Translations under genes and position numbers: made by a program | Notes under the pieces: model-generated | The model's database searches: none | What the model was told of the DNA's origin: nothing | The model's input: the letters and a program-made list of their open reading frames with translations, nothing else | NCBI RefSeq assembly: GCF_027941955.1 | Contig: NZ_CP115960.1 | Span: forward strand, 2,852,001 to 2,916,000 | Direction of reading: 5' to 3' | DNA: 64,000 nt | Source: Sphingomonas sp. 7/4-4 | GTDB taxonomy: Bacteria; Pseudomonadota; Alphaproteobacteria; Sphingomonadales; Sphingomonadaceae | In this document: positions 10,604 to 19,176 of the stretch, in pieces | How positions within the stretch are numbered: position 1 is the stretch's first letter | How the letters are laid out: every line of letters begins with the position of its first letter

Positions 10604-11176
10604 ATGCGGAAGTTGATGCTCTTCGGACTGACGGCATTGTTCGCCGCACTGCTCGCGCCATCGGCGCAGGCGCAACCGACGGACACCGCAGCGATCGCCG
10701 CGCAGCGTGAGGCGATGAAGAAGCTCGACTGGATGCACGGCGTCTGGCGCGGCCCCGCCGTCAGCCAGTCGCCCCAGGGTGAGCACCGTGTGATTCAGAC
10801 CGAGCGGATCGGCGGATTTCTGGGCGGCACGCTCACGGTGATGGAGGGCAAGAGCTACAATTCGGACGGCAGCGTCGGCTTCAATGCGCTCGGCGTTGTC
10901 TCGTACGACGCACAGGCCAAATCCTATTGGCTGACGAGCTGGGCGCTGGGCCGCGGCGGCAAGTTTCCGATGCAGGTGACCGACACCGGCTATATCTGGG
11001 AAATCCCGGCCGGCGCGATGACGATCCGCTATACCGCCACCGTAACCAATGGCAGCTGGACCGAAGTGGGCGACTATATCGCGCCCGGCCAGCCGCCCCG
11101 CCGATTCTTCACGATGACGCTCACCCGCGTCGGCGACAGCGACTGGCCGGGGGCCGGCGGCGTCACGAAACAGTGA
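10604..11176 (+). CDS. secreted protein, DUF1579-like lipocalin-type fold
   Basis: 190 residues with a signal peptide (MRKLMLFGLTALFAALLAPS...AQA) and a start backed by GGAG. The mature protein begins with a helix and LDWMHGVWRG, followed by alternating beta strands (ERIGGFLGGTLTVMEGKSY, WEIPAGAMTIRYTATV, GDYIAPGQPPRRFFTMTLTR). The WMxGxW start and strand pattern resemble DUF1579/lipocalin-like proteins; the assignment is by resemblance only. Probably periplasmic. It is divergent from the LytTR gene. Confidence 0.7.
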   Translation: MRKLMLFGLTALFAALLAPSAQAQPTDTAAIAAQREAMKKLDWMHGVWRGPAVSQSPQGEHRVIQTERIGGFLGGTLTVMEGKSYNSDGSVGFNALGVVSYDAQAKSYWLTSWALGRGGKFPMQVTDTGYIWEIPAGAMTIRYTATVTNGSWTEVGDYIAPGQPPRRFFTMTLTRVGDSDWPGAGGVTKQ

Positions 11177-11264
11177 CCTGACTGACCGGCAGCTGTCACA
11201 TGCCCGGGCTAGCAGGGCGCGACACCGCCCGGCAGTCCGGGTGGCGCGCATCTGGAGTCCGGCC

Positions 11265-12508
11265 ATGGGAACTCTCGTCAAGGCGCCGAAGAACGGCGCC
11301 GTCCGCGGTGCAGTGCATCGTCACGAACATCTGAGCAAGGAGGGCCTGCTCGAACGCGCCTTCACCTTCGCTTTTCGCGGGCTGGTTTATGCGCAAATCT
11401 GGGAAGACCCGGTGGTCGACATGGAGGCGCTGGAGATCACGCCCGATTGCCATGTCGTGACGATCGCTTCGGGCGGCTGCAACGTCTTCTCCTACCTCAC
11501 CGCCGATCCAAAGCGAATCACTGCGGTGGACCTCAATCCCGCGCATATCGCGCTCAACCGGCTCAAACAGGCGGCGGCGCTGCATCTGCCCGATTATGCC
11601 AGCTTCCGCGCTTTCTTCGCCGATGCCGACCGCGCCGAGAATATCGCTTTGTACGAGCGCCATCTGCGCCCGCATCTCGACGCGGCGACGCGGAGCTATT
11701 GGGAAGGCCGCGACATCAGCGGCCGCCGCCGGATCTCGGGTTTCGCGACGGGCTTCTATCGCCGCGGGCTGCTCGGCAATCTGATCGGCTTCGTCCATTT
11801 CCTCGGACGGCTCTATCGGATCGATCCGCGCGAGATCCTGAAGGCGCAGACGATCGAGGAGCAGCGTGCGATCTTCGAGACGCGCTATGCCCCTTCTTCG
11901 AGAAGAAGTTCCTGCGCTGGTTGGTCGATCAACCCGCTGCCCTGTTCGGCTTCGGCATTCCGCCGGCGCAATACGACCTGCTCAAGGCCGACGACGCGCA
12001 GGGCATCACCGGCGCGCTCAAGAGCCGGCTGCGCAAGCTCGCCTGCGATTTCGACATCAGGGACAATTTCTACGCATGGCAGGCGTTCGGCCGCGGCTAT
12101 GGCAAGCATGACGCCGCGCCGCTGCCGCCCTATCTGCAGAAGGCGCATTACGATCAGGTTCGGGAGCGCGCCGATCGGGTGGAGATCCGGCACACCAACT
12201 ATGCCGATTATCTGGAGAGCATGCCGGCGCAGTCGCTCGACCGCTACATATTGCTCGACGCGCAGGACTGGATGACCGACGCGCAGCTCACCCGGATCTG
12301 GAGCGAGATCACCCGCACCGCGAAACCCGGCGCCCGCGTGCTCTATCGCACCGCGGCCGCGCCCGACGTGGTCGCCGGTCACGTTCCCGCGATGATCCTC
12401 GACCAGTGGGAATATGCCGATGCGGCGAAGCGCGACGACTGGACGCGGCGCGATCGATCGTCGGTCTACGGCGCGACGCATCTCTGGACGCTGAAGCCGC
12501 ACGCATGA
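11265..12508 (+). CDS. btaA: BtaA: S-adenosylmethionine:diacylglycerol 3-amino-3-carboxypropyltransferase (DUF3419; one frameshift)
   Basis: The ATG at 11265 follows GGAG. One C is missing in the run 11888-11891; with it the product is 414 residues: YAQIWEDPVVDMEAL, the SAM-binding TIASGGCNVFSYL and ITAVDLNPAHIALN, then FFEKKFLRWLVDQP onward, with the DUF3419 ending LYRTAA. BtaA moves the aminocarboxypropyl group of SAM to diacylglycerol, making diacylglycerylhomoserine, step one of DGTS betaine-lipid synthesis at the inner membrane. The stop overlaps the btaB start. In other alphaproteobacteria this pair is induced by phosphate starvation. A CTGTCAC half-site lies at 11193-11199, but a full Pho box is not clear. 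Confidence 0.88.
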
Positions 12509-13161
12509 CCACGGCCACGCACGACCAGAAGGTGCTGATGGACGACGTCTATTCGCTCCATCGCCATTTCTACGACTTCACCCGGCGGTTCTATCTGTTC
12601 GGTCGCGACCGGCTAGTCCGGAGCCTCGCCCCGCCGCCGGGAGGGACGGTGCTGGAAGTGGGCTGCGGCACCGCGCGCAATCTGGTCGTGGCGGCGAAGT
12701 GCTGGCCCGAGGCGCGCTTTCACGGCTTCGACATCAGCGAGGCGATGCTCGAGACCGCGCGCAAGTCGGTCGTGAAGCAGGGGCTGGCCGGGAAGATCAG
12801 CCTCGCTCAGGGCGACGCAGGCAATTTCGACACGCGCGCGCTGTTCGGGCTGGAAAAGGTCGACCGGATCTTCATGAGCTACACGCTGTCGATGATCCCG
12901 CTTTGGCAGGAAGCGATCGAGCGCGGCGCGGCGAGCCTCGCTTCCGGCGGCAGCCTGCACATCGTCGATTTCGGCCAATATGAGCGGCTGCCGGGTTTCC
13001 TGAAGCGGCTCCACTTCAAGTCGCTCAACGACTTCCACGTCTTCCCACGCCGCGAATTGCCCGCGGTGCTCCGCCGCGTCGCCGAAGAGCAGGGGCTCAG
13101 CCTCGAATTCACGCCGCTCTATCGTGGCTATGCCTGGAGCGCGGTGCTCGGCCGGCCTTAA
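12505..13161 (+). CDS. btaB: BtaB: diacylglycerylhomoserine N-methyltransferase
   Basis: 218 residues of a class I SAM methyltransferase with motif I VLEVGCGTARNL and motif II GFDISEAML. It starts MTTATHDQKVLMDDVYSLH on an ATG overlapping the btaA stop (ATGA), so the two are translationally coupled. It is predicted to methylate diacylglycerylhomoserine three times to DGTS. The fused neighbourhood with BtaA makes the role much firmer than the methyltransferase fold alone would. Confidence 0.88.
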   Translation: MTTATHDQKVLMDDVYSLHRHFYDFTRRFYLFGRDRLVRSLAPPPGGTVLEVGCGTARNLVVAAKCWPEARFHGFDISEAMLETARKSVVKQGLAGKISLAQGDAGNFDTRALFGLEKVDRIFMSYTLSMIPLWQEAIERGAASLASGGSLHIVDFGQYERLPGFLKRLHFKSLNDFHVFPRRELPAVLRRVAEEQGLSLEFTPLYRGYAWSAVLGRP

Positions 13162-13763
13162 CCACGCCCCGGATCGTACACGCGGATGATCCACGACACG
13201 TAATAGATGAGATAGAGCAATGCGAAGAACAGGTGGAAACGCGCGTTGCGCGTGCGCATCGCCACCAGTGCGAGCGCGATGGTGACGATGATCCGCGCCG
13301 GATATTCGAGGCCGAAGCTCGCCAGATAATCATGCCCCTTGATCGCGGTGTCGAACCAGTCGGTGAGCATCGACACGATCAGCAAGCCGAAGAACCAGCC
13401 CCGCCGCGACTGAAAATAGTCCTGATAGCCTTCATATTCCTCGAGTTCGTCGGGGAAGAGGATGTTCGCCATCAGCGCGAACAGGAAGGCGTAGAACAGG
13501 ACAAACAGGAACAGTTCGAACCGCCAGGTCGTGACCGCGGTCAGCCCGAACTCCCACCACCAGAAATGGATCGACGCGATCAGGACGATCAGCGCCCACA
13601 GGATGTGGACCGGATAGACCTTGAGCTTGCCCGGATGCTGGACGAACCGCGCAAGACCGGCGAGCACGCGGGTGATCGCGATCCCCAGCACGATGCTGAT
13701 GATCACGCGGATATGAAGGTAGAGGTCGTGAGTGAGTTCGGGGCTGGGCGCGCGCACAGCCAA
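13158..13763 (-). CDS. integral membrane protein, hypothetical
   Basis: About 200 residues with five to six hydrophobic segments (IISIVLGIAITRVLAGLA, VHILWALIVLIASIHFWWW, FELFLFVLFYAFLFALMANI, GWFFGLLIVSMLTDWF, IIVTIALALVAM, LFFALLYLIYYVSWII). I do not recognise a functional family. The upstream start shown is TTG 13763; GTG 13757 is an alternative. It lies five bases after the hemA stop and is probably its operon partner. Its stop overlaps that of btaB by four bases. Confidence 0.75.
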   Translation of the reverse strand: MAVRAPSPELTHDLYLHIRVIISIVLGIAITRVLAGLARFVQHPGKLKVYPVHILWALIVLIASIHFWWWEFGLTAVTTWRFELFLFVLFYAFLFALMANILFPDELEEYEGYQDYFQSRRGWFFGLLIVSMLTDWFDTAIKGHDYLASFGLEYPARIIVTIALALVAMRTRNARFHLFFALLYLIYYVSWIIRVYDPGRG

Positions 13764-13767
13764 GGCT

Positions 13768-15011
13768 TCAGGCCGCGAGCCGGAGTTCCAAGCGGCCCCA
13801 TATCTCGACCAGCGCTTGCGTGAGCTCGCGCATCATCGCCTCGTCATGCGCGGGGCCGGGGGTGAAGCGCAGCCGCTCGGTGCCACGCGGCACCGTGGGG
13901 TAATTGATCGGCTGGACGTAGACGCCGTATTCGGCGAGCAGCACGTCGCTGATCTTCTTCGCCTTGACCGGATCGCCGACCATCAGCGGCACGATGTGCG
14001 TGGTCGAGGAAGTACCGGCAGCCCGGCATCGGTCATCAACGCCTTGAGCTTCGCGGCTGATTCCTGCTGCCCTTCGCGCTCGACAGTCGATTGCTTGAGG
14101 TGCTTCACGCTCGCCAGCGCCCCCGCGACGAGGACAGGCGACAGCGAGGTGGTGAAGATGAAGCCCGGCGCATAGCTGCGGATCACGTCGACGATCACCT
14201 GATCGGCAGCGATGTATCCGCCCATCACGCCGAAAGCCTTGCCCAGCGTGCCCTCGATGATCGTGATCCGCTCCGCCACGCCGTCGCGCTCGGAGATGCC
14301 GCCGCCGCGCGCGCCGTACATGCCCACGGCATGGACCTCGTCGAGATAGGTCAGCGCGTTATACTTGTCGGCGAGGTCGCAGATCGCGGCGATCGGCGCG
14401 ATATCGGCGTCCATCGAATAGACGCTCTCGAATGCGATCAGCTTGGGCGCGCCGGGATCGTCGGCGGCGAGCAGCTCCTCGAGATGCGCGAGATCATTGT
14501 GGCGGAACACCCGCTTCTCGCAGCCCGAATTGCGGATGCCGGCGATCATCGACGCGTGGTTCAATTCGTCCGAATAGACGATGCAGCCCGGCATCAGCCT
14601 GGCGAGCGTCGAGAGCGTCGCCTCGTTCGAGACATAGCCCGACGTGAAGAGCAAAGCGCCTTCCTTGCCGTGCAAATCGGCCAGCTCGCGCTCCAGCTCG
14701 ATATGGTAATGGGTATTGCCGCCGATGTTGCGCGTGCCGCCCGATCCGGCGCCGACATCATGGAGAGCTTCCTCCATCGCCGCGATCACCTTGGGATGCT
14801 GGCCCATCGCCAGATAATCGTTCGAGCACCACACGACGATCGGCTTGGGGCCGTTATGGCCCGCGAAGCAGCGCGCATTGGGATAGGCGCCCTTGTTGCG
14901 CAGGACGTCGATGAACACGCGGTAGCGGCCCTCGGCGTGCAGGCGATCGATCGCCTGGTTGAAGACCCGCGAATAGTCGATGGCGGGTGCAGGGCTGTCC
15001 TTCGTGTGCAT
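13768..15011 (-). CDS. hemA: 5-aminolevulinate synthase (one frameshift)
   Basis: ALAS condenses glycine and succinyl-CoA to 5-aminolevulinate, the alphaproteobacterial entry to heme. The chosen start [20 protein letters not shown] has GGGAGCAGG upstream. Motifs include [32 protein letters not shown], the Asp-binding [11 protein letters not shown] and the PLP lysine in [12 protein letters not shown]. One base is missing at 14006-14009; repaired, it continues [20 protein letters not shown] to a normal C-terminus (414 residues). Because ALAS is essential here, the break is best read as a sequence error. Confidence 0.95.
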
Positions 15012-15283
15012 GGGCCTGCTCCCTACCCCCAAAATCCGTGCATTTCCAGCCATCCGGCACAAGCGAATATCGCATGGACCATGCGCAGTCGCCATGCCGC
15101 TTCGAGGGCCGAAGCGATAGAAAAGTTCGAGAATCACCGCGTAAAGCCCGAATCCTGATCCGGATCAGCACAGGACGCCCTGCGAAATGATAGGGATTCG
15201 AACATCGTGGGCGACTCGAAGCTTCAAGCGAGCCCGCGGCAGAGAGACAGTTCGTGCTCCCGCTTGTGCAACGGAGCGGCAAT

Positions 15284-15448
15284 ATGAACAGCCGAGATCT
15301 TGAATATTACCAGCAGCGCGAACGGCAGGAGCGCGAGCGGGCCGCGCGCGCCGACGACACGACCGCGCGGCGAGTCCATCTCGAACTGGCGGAGCGTTAT
15401 TTGACCCTGGCGCAGAGCCCTGCGTCGTTGGGAGCGGTGCAGGCCTAG
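15284..15448 (+). CDS. small charged protein, hypothetical
   Basis: 54 residues, MNSRDLEYYQQRERQERERA..., with GGAG before the ATG. It is a highly charged helix rich in Arg, Glu and Gln. Similar short proteins starting with this Y-Y-x-x-R-E pattern are frequent in sphingomonads. Function unknown. Its 3' end overlaps that of murI. Confidence 0.65.
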   Translation: MNSRDLEYYQQRERQERERAARADDTTARRVHLELAERYLTLAQSPASLGAVQA

Positions 15449-16240
15449 AGCCCCTCGATTTCGGTCAGGCCGAAACGCGCCAGCGCGGGCGCGAGCTTTC
15501 CGGTACGCGCATTCCTCGCAGTGAAGACGGCGCGGCCGGGCCCAGAGGCCTCCGGCCATTGCTGTCCCTCGGTCAAATGCGCGACGCGCCGCGCGATTCC
15601 GGGCCGCCGTCGATAAAGCGGATGTTCCCCCGGTGGCGGCGACCAGCTCGTCCTCCAGCAGCGGAAAATGGGTGCAGGCGTTGACGATCACATCGATCTC
15701 ATCGCCGCGATCCTGCGTCAGGAGGCCATCGAGCGCGGCACGCACCGAAGCCAATGAAGGCCGCTCTCCGCCCAACGCTGCCTCGGCCATTTCGACCAGA
15801 TCGGCAGAACCGTGGCGGAGCACGATGCAATCGGCGGCGAAGCGCGCGGCGAGATCCGCGACATAGGGCTGGCGCACCGTCGCCTCGGTGCCGAGCACGC
15901 CGATGACGCGGGTGCGGCTCATTTCGGCGGCCGGCTTGATCGCGGGGACGGTGCCCACAATCGGCACGTCGAGCGCGGCACGGACATGCTGGAGCGCGAT
16001 CGTCGAGGCGGTGTTGCACGCGATCACGATCAGTCGCGGATCGTAGCGCTCCGCCAGCCGCCCCAGCAGCGCGGGCACGCGCGCGGCAATCTCCGCCTCG
16101 CTGCGGGTGCCATAAGGAAATCCGGCCGAATCGGCGACATAGACGAGCGGCGCGCGGGGCAACAGTTTCGCGGTCGGCGCCAGCACCGAAAGCCCGCCCA
16201 CGCCGGAATCGAAGAACAGGATCGGGCGGCGATCGGCCAT
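15445..16240 (-). CDS. murI: glutamate racemase (two frameshifts)
   Basis: MurI makes D-glutamate for peptidoglycan. Residues 1-180 show FFDSGVGGLSVL, VIACNTAST and VNACTHFPLLEDEL, which include both catalytic cysteines. A base is missing in the C run 15627-15631 and another near 15599-15600. With both restored the C-terminus reads IRFIDGGPGIARRVA... and ends LTEIEGL at TAG 15445-15447 (265 residues). As an essential gene broken twice, it is strong evidence for sequencing error rather than pseudogenisation. Confidence 0.93.
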
Positions 16241-16333
16241 GCCCGCGAATGGCTTGCCGCCCGGCGCGCGTCAACCACGCCGCGGTTGCGCCGTGCCGGA
16301 CAGCGATTATGTTGGCAACATCAGGGGAAGCCG

Positions 16334-16939
16334 TTGCCGACCGAAATAATCTGGATGCCTCCTGCTGCCGCGATCCTGCTCGGCTATCTGCTGGGCTCGA
16401 TTCCGTTCGGCGTGCTGCTCACGCGCATGGCTGGCGCGGGCGATCTGCGCCAGATCGGCTCGGGCAATATCGGCGCCACCAACGTGCTGCGCACCGGACG
16501 CAAGGGTCTGGCGGCGGCGACTTTGCTGCTCGATCTGGCCAAGGGTGCGGCGGCGGTTTTGCTCGCCGAACGGCTGTTCCCCGGAACCGGCGTGCTCGCC
16601 GGGCTGGGCGCCTTTTTCGGCCATTGCTATCCGGTCTGGCTGCGTTTCAGGGGCGGCAAAGGCGTCGCCACATTGATGGGGATCGTCGTCGCGCTGCATT
16701 GGCCCTCCGGGATGGTCTATGCCGCGGTGTGGCTGGGCTTGCTCGCGGCGTTGCGCATCTCGTCACTAGCCGGGATCACCGCTGCGATCAGCGCGCCCGT
16801 CAGCGCCGCCTTCTGGGGGCGCATCGACTTGGTATTGTTGTTCCTAGCGCTCGCGCTGGTCGTGCTGTGGAAGCACCGCGACAATATCGATCGGCTGTTG
16901 AGCGGCACCGAGCCACGCATCGGCAAGAAGCGTGACTGA
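16334..16939 (+). CDS. plsY: glycerol-3-phosphate acyltransferase PlsY
   Basis: 201 residues, multi-pass inner-membrane enzyme that acylates glycerol-3-phosphate from acyl-phosphate, the first step of phospholipid synthesis. Three family motifs are visible: LLGSIPFGVLLTR, GSGNIGATNVLRTGRKGLAA and RFRGGKGVAT. The TTG start at 16334 is backed by AGGGGAAG; ATG 16355 is an alternative without a clear site. The end overlaps dprA by eight bases. Confidence 0.94.
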   Translation: MPTEIIWMPPAAAILLGYLLGSIPFGVLLTRMAGAGDLRQIGSGNIGATNVLRTGRKGLAAATLLLDLAKGAAAVLLAERLFPGTGVLAGLGAFFGHCYPVWLRFRGGKGVATLMGIVVALHWPSGMVYAAVWLGLLAALRISSLAGITAAISAPVSAAFWGRIDLVLLFLALALVVLWKHRDNIDRLLSGTEPRIGKKRD

Positions 16940-18011
16940 CAGCCGCGAAGCGCGGCTGCGGCTGCTGCGCTCGGCGAATATCGGCCCGATAACCTGGCGT
17001 CAGCTCATCGCGCGCTTCGGCACCGCCGAAATGGCGCTTGAAGCGCTGCCGATGCTCGCCGCGCGTGGCGGCGGGCGCGTCCCGAGGATCGCGGACCTCG
17101 CATCCGTCCGGCGCGAAATCGCCGCGGTCGAGAAGCTCGGCGCCCGCTATCTGTTCCTCGACGACCCCGGCTACCCGGCGCTGCTCGCGGAGCTGGAGAG
17201 CGCCCCGCCTGCGCTGATCCTGCGCGGCAGGCTCGACCTGCTCGACCGCACGTGCGTCGCCATGGTGGGCGCGCGCAACGCCTCGGCCGCCGCCTGCCGT
17301 TTCGCACGCCAGCTCGCGATCGGTTTGAGCGAGGCGGGCGCGACGATCGTCTCCGGCCTCGCCCGCGGAATCGATACCGCCGCGCATGTCGGATCGCTCC
17401 AGGCCGGAACGGTGGGCGTGATCGCCAGCGGGATCGACATCGCCTTTCCGCCCGAAAATGCCGAACTCCAGGAGCGCGTCGCCCGCGAAGGGCTCCTGAT
17501 CGCCGAGCAGCCGCCCGGCACCGAGCCGCTCGCCCGTTTCTTCCCCTCGCGCAATCGCATCATCGCCGGCCTCGCGCTCGGCACCGTGGTGGTCGAGGCC
17601 GCGCCACGTTCGGGCAGCCTGATCACCGCGCGGATCGCCGCCGAGGCCGGGCGCGAGGTCATGGCGGTCCCCGGCTCGCCGCTCGATCCGCGCGCGCAGG
17701 GCTGCAACCTGCTGATCCGTGAAGGCGCGACTCTGGTGCAATCGGTCGACGACATCCTCGAGATGCTCCGCCCGATCGACGCGCGCGCGGTCCGCTCGCC
17801 CGCACATCCGTTCGGCGGCCCGCCCCCGCTCGACGCCAGCGACGCCGATCGCCGCAGGATCACGGAACTGCTCGGCCCCGTTCCGGTCGCGGTCGACGAG
17901 CTGGTCCGCCAGTCCGGCCTCGCGCCAGCCCTGGTACAGACGGTGCTGCTCGAACTCGAGCTCGCCGGGCGGCTCGAACGTCATGCCGGAGGCAGAACGA
18001 GTTTGATCTAA
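16932..18011 (+). CDS. dprA: DNA-processing protein DprA
   Basis: 359 residues. DprA loads RecA on incoming single-stranded DNA in transformation. An N-terminal SAM-like part is followed by the Rossmann-type core (MVGARNAS, IVSGLARGIDTAAH, ASGIDIAFPPEN, FFPSRNRIIAGLA) and a C-terminal winged-helix-like domain (residues 300-355). It starts at GTG 16932 overlapping plsY. Confidence 0.96.
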   Translation: MTDSREARLRLLRSANIGPITWRQLIARFGTAEMALEALPMLAARGGGRVPRIADLASVRREIAAVEKLGARYLFLDDPGYPALLAELESAPPALILRGRLDLLDRTCVAMVGARNASAAACRFARQLAIGLSEAGATIVSGLARGIDTAAHVGSLQAGTVGVIASGIDIAFPPENAELQERVAREGLLIAEQPPGTEPLARFFPSRNRIIAGLALGTVVVEAAPRSGSLITARIAAEAGREVMAVPGSPLDPRAQGCNLLIREGATLVQSVDDILEMLRPIDARAVRSPAHPFGGPPPLDASDADRRRITELLGPVPVAVDELVRQSGLAPALVQTVLLELELAGRLERHAGGRTSLI

Positions 18012-18103
18012 TAAACCAAAACCATCACCCACCGGTCTGGCAGGTCGGTGGCCGACGCCTACATCGTCACCACCGATGGTCCTGCTTTCCAGGGAGACTT
18101 CAC

Positions 18104-19006
18104 ATGGCCGATGCCCCCGACCCCGCCAGCAACCAGCCTGCCGGGTATGTGCCTCCCAAGGTCTGGACGTGGGAGCAGCCCAGTGGCGGCCAGTTCGCCA
18201 ATATCAACCGGCCGGTTTCGGGTGCGACGCACGACAAGGAACTGCCGGTCGGCAAGCATTCGATCCAGCTCTATTCGCTCGGCACGCCCAACGGGCAGAA
18301 GGTGACGATCCTGCTCGAGGAGCTGCTCGCCGCCGGCCACGCAGGGGCCGAATATGACGCATGGAAGATCGACATAGGCGAAGGCGATCAATTCGGCAGC
18401 GGCTTCGTTGCGATCAATCCCAATTCGAAAATCCCCGCTCTGGTCGATCGCTCGGTCGATCCCGCGCTCAGCGTGTTCGAGAGCGGCGCGATCCTGATCT
18501 ATCTCGCCGAGAAGTTCGGCGCCTTCCTCCCCACCGATCCGGCGAAGCGCGCCGCGACGTTGAGCTGGCTGATGTGGCAGATGGGCTCCGCGCCGTTCCT
18601 CGGCGGCGGTTTCGGCCATTTCTACGTCTATGCGCCGTTCAAGATCGAATATGCGATCAATCGCTATGCGATGGAAGCGAAGCGTCAGTACCACGTGCTC
18701 GATACCCATCTGGCCGAGCACCGCTATCTGGCAGGCGACGACTATACGATCGCCGACATGGCGGTCTGGCCCTGGTATGGCGGCGTGGCGCGCGGCGACG
18801 GCTATACCGGTGCGGCCGAGTTCCTGAACACTGCCGAGTACAGGCATTTCAACCGCTGGGCCGAGGAAGTCGCCGCACGCGAGCCGGTGCAGCGCGGCCG
18901 GCTGGTCAATCGCGGCTCGGGCCCCGAGGAGTTCCGCCTCGCCGAGCGCCACACCGCCGCCGACATCGACGTGATCCGCGCGCGGATGAAGGCGGCTGCG
19001 ACCTAA
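18104..19006 (+). CDS. yghU: YghU-type glutathione S-transferase
   Basis: 300 residues. A GST of the Nu/YghU class with disulfide-bond reductase activity toward organic hydroperoxides in known members. The long N-terminal extension and W-T-W-E-Q-P-S-G-G-Q-F-A-N-I-N-R-P-V-S-G stretch are typical, followed by a thioredoxin-like domain (SLGTPNGQKVTILLEE, SKIPALVD, FESGAILIYLAEK) and a helical domain. It lies between dprA and topA in the same direction, with its own 92-bp leader. Confidence 0.93.
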   Translation: MADAPDPASNQPAGYVPPKVWTWEQPSGGQFANINRPVSGATHDKELPVGKHSIQLYSLGTPNGQKVTILLEELLAAGHAGAEYDAWKIDIGEGDQFGSGFVAINPNSKIPALVDRSVDPALSVFESGAILIYLAEKFGAFLPTDPAKRAATLSWLMWQMGSAPFLGGGFGHFYVYAPFKIEYAINRYAMEAKRQYHVLDTHLAEHRYLAGDDYTIADMAVWPWYGGVARGDGYTGAAEFLNTAEYRHFNRWAEEVAAREPVQRGRLVNRGSGPEEFRLAERHTAADIDVIRARMKAAAT

Positions 19007-19024
19007 GGCGTATCGACACTCATT

Positions 19025-19045
19025 CCCTCTCCCATCGGGAGAGGG
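19025..19045 (+). terminator. hairpin downstream of yghU
   Basis: A perfect 9-bp inverted repeat, CCCTCTCCC and GGGAGAGGG, around a 3-base loop. It has no T tract, so it may be a dispersed intergenic palindrome acting as a processing or termination site. Confidence 0.5.
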
Positions 19046-19176
19046 TTGCGCAGACTTGGGTCCGCTTCTTCAGCATGAAGCCAGAACTTGCCAGCCGGCA
19101 TGCCGTTCCCCGGCTTGACGGGGTCGGTCCAACCTCCCCACCTTACACGCGTACACGTGAGGAACGCTTAACCCCC

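Noticed and set aside
11888..11891. Reading btaA, hemA, murI and other frame-broken genes as pseudogenes
   Set aside because: The same one-base pattern hits essential single-copy genes and many unrelated loci; a sequencing cause is far simpler.
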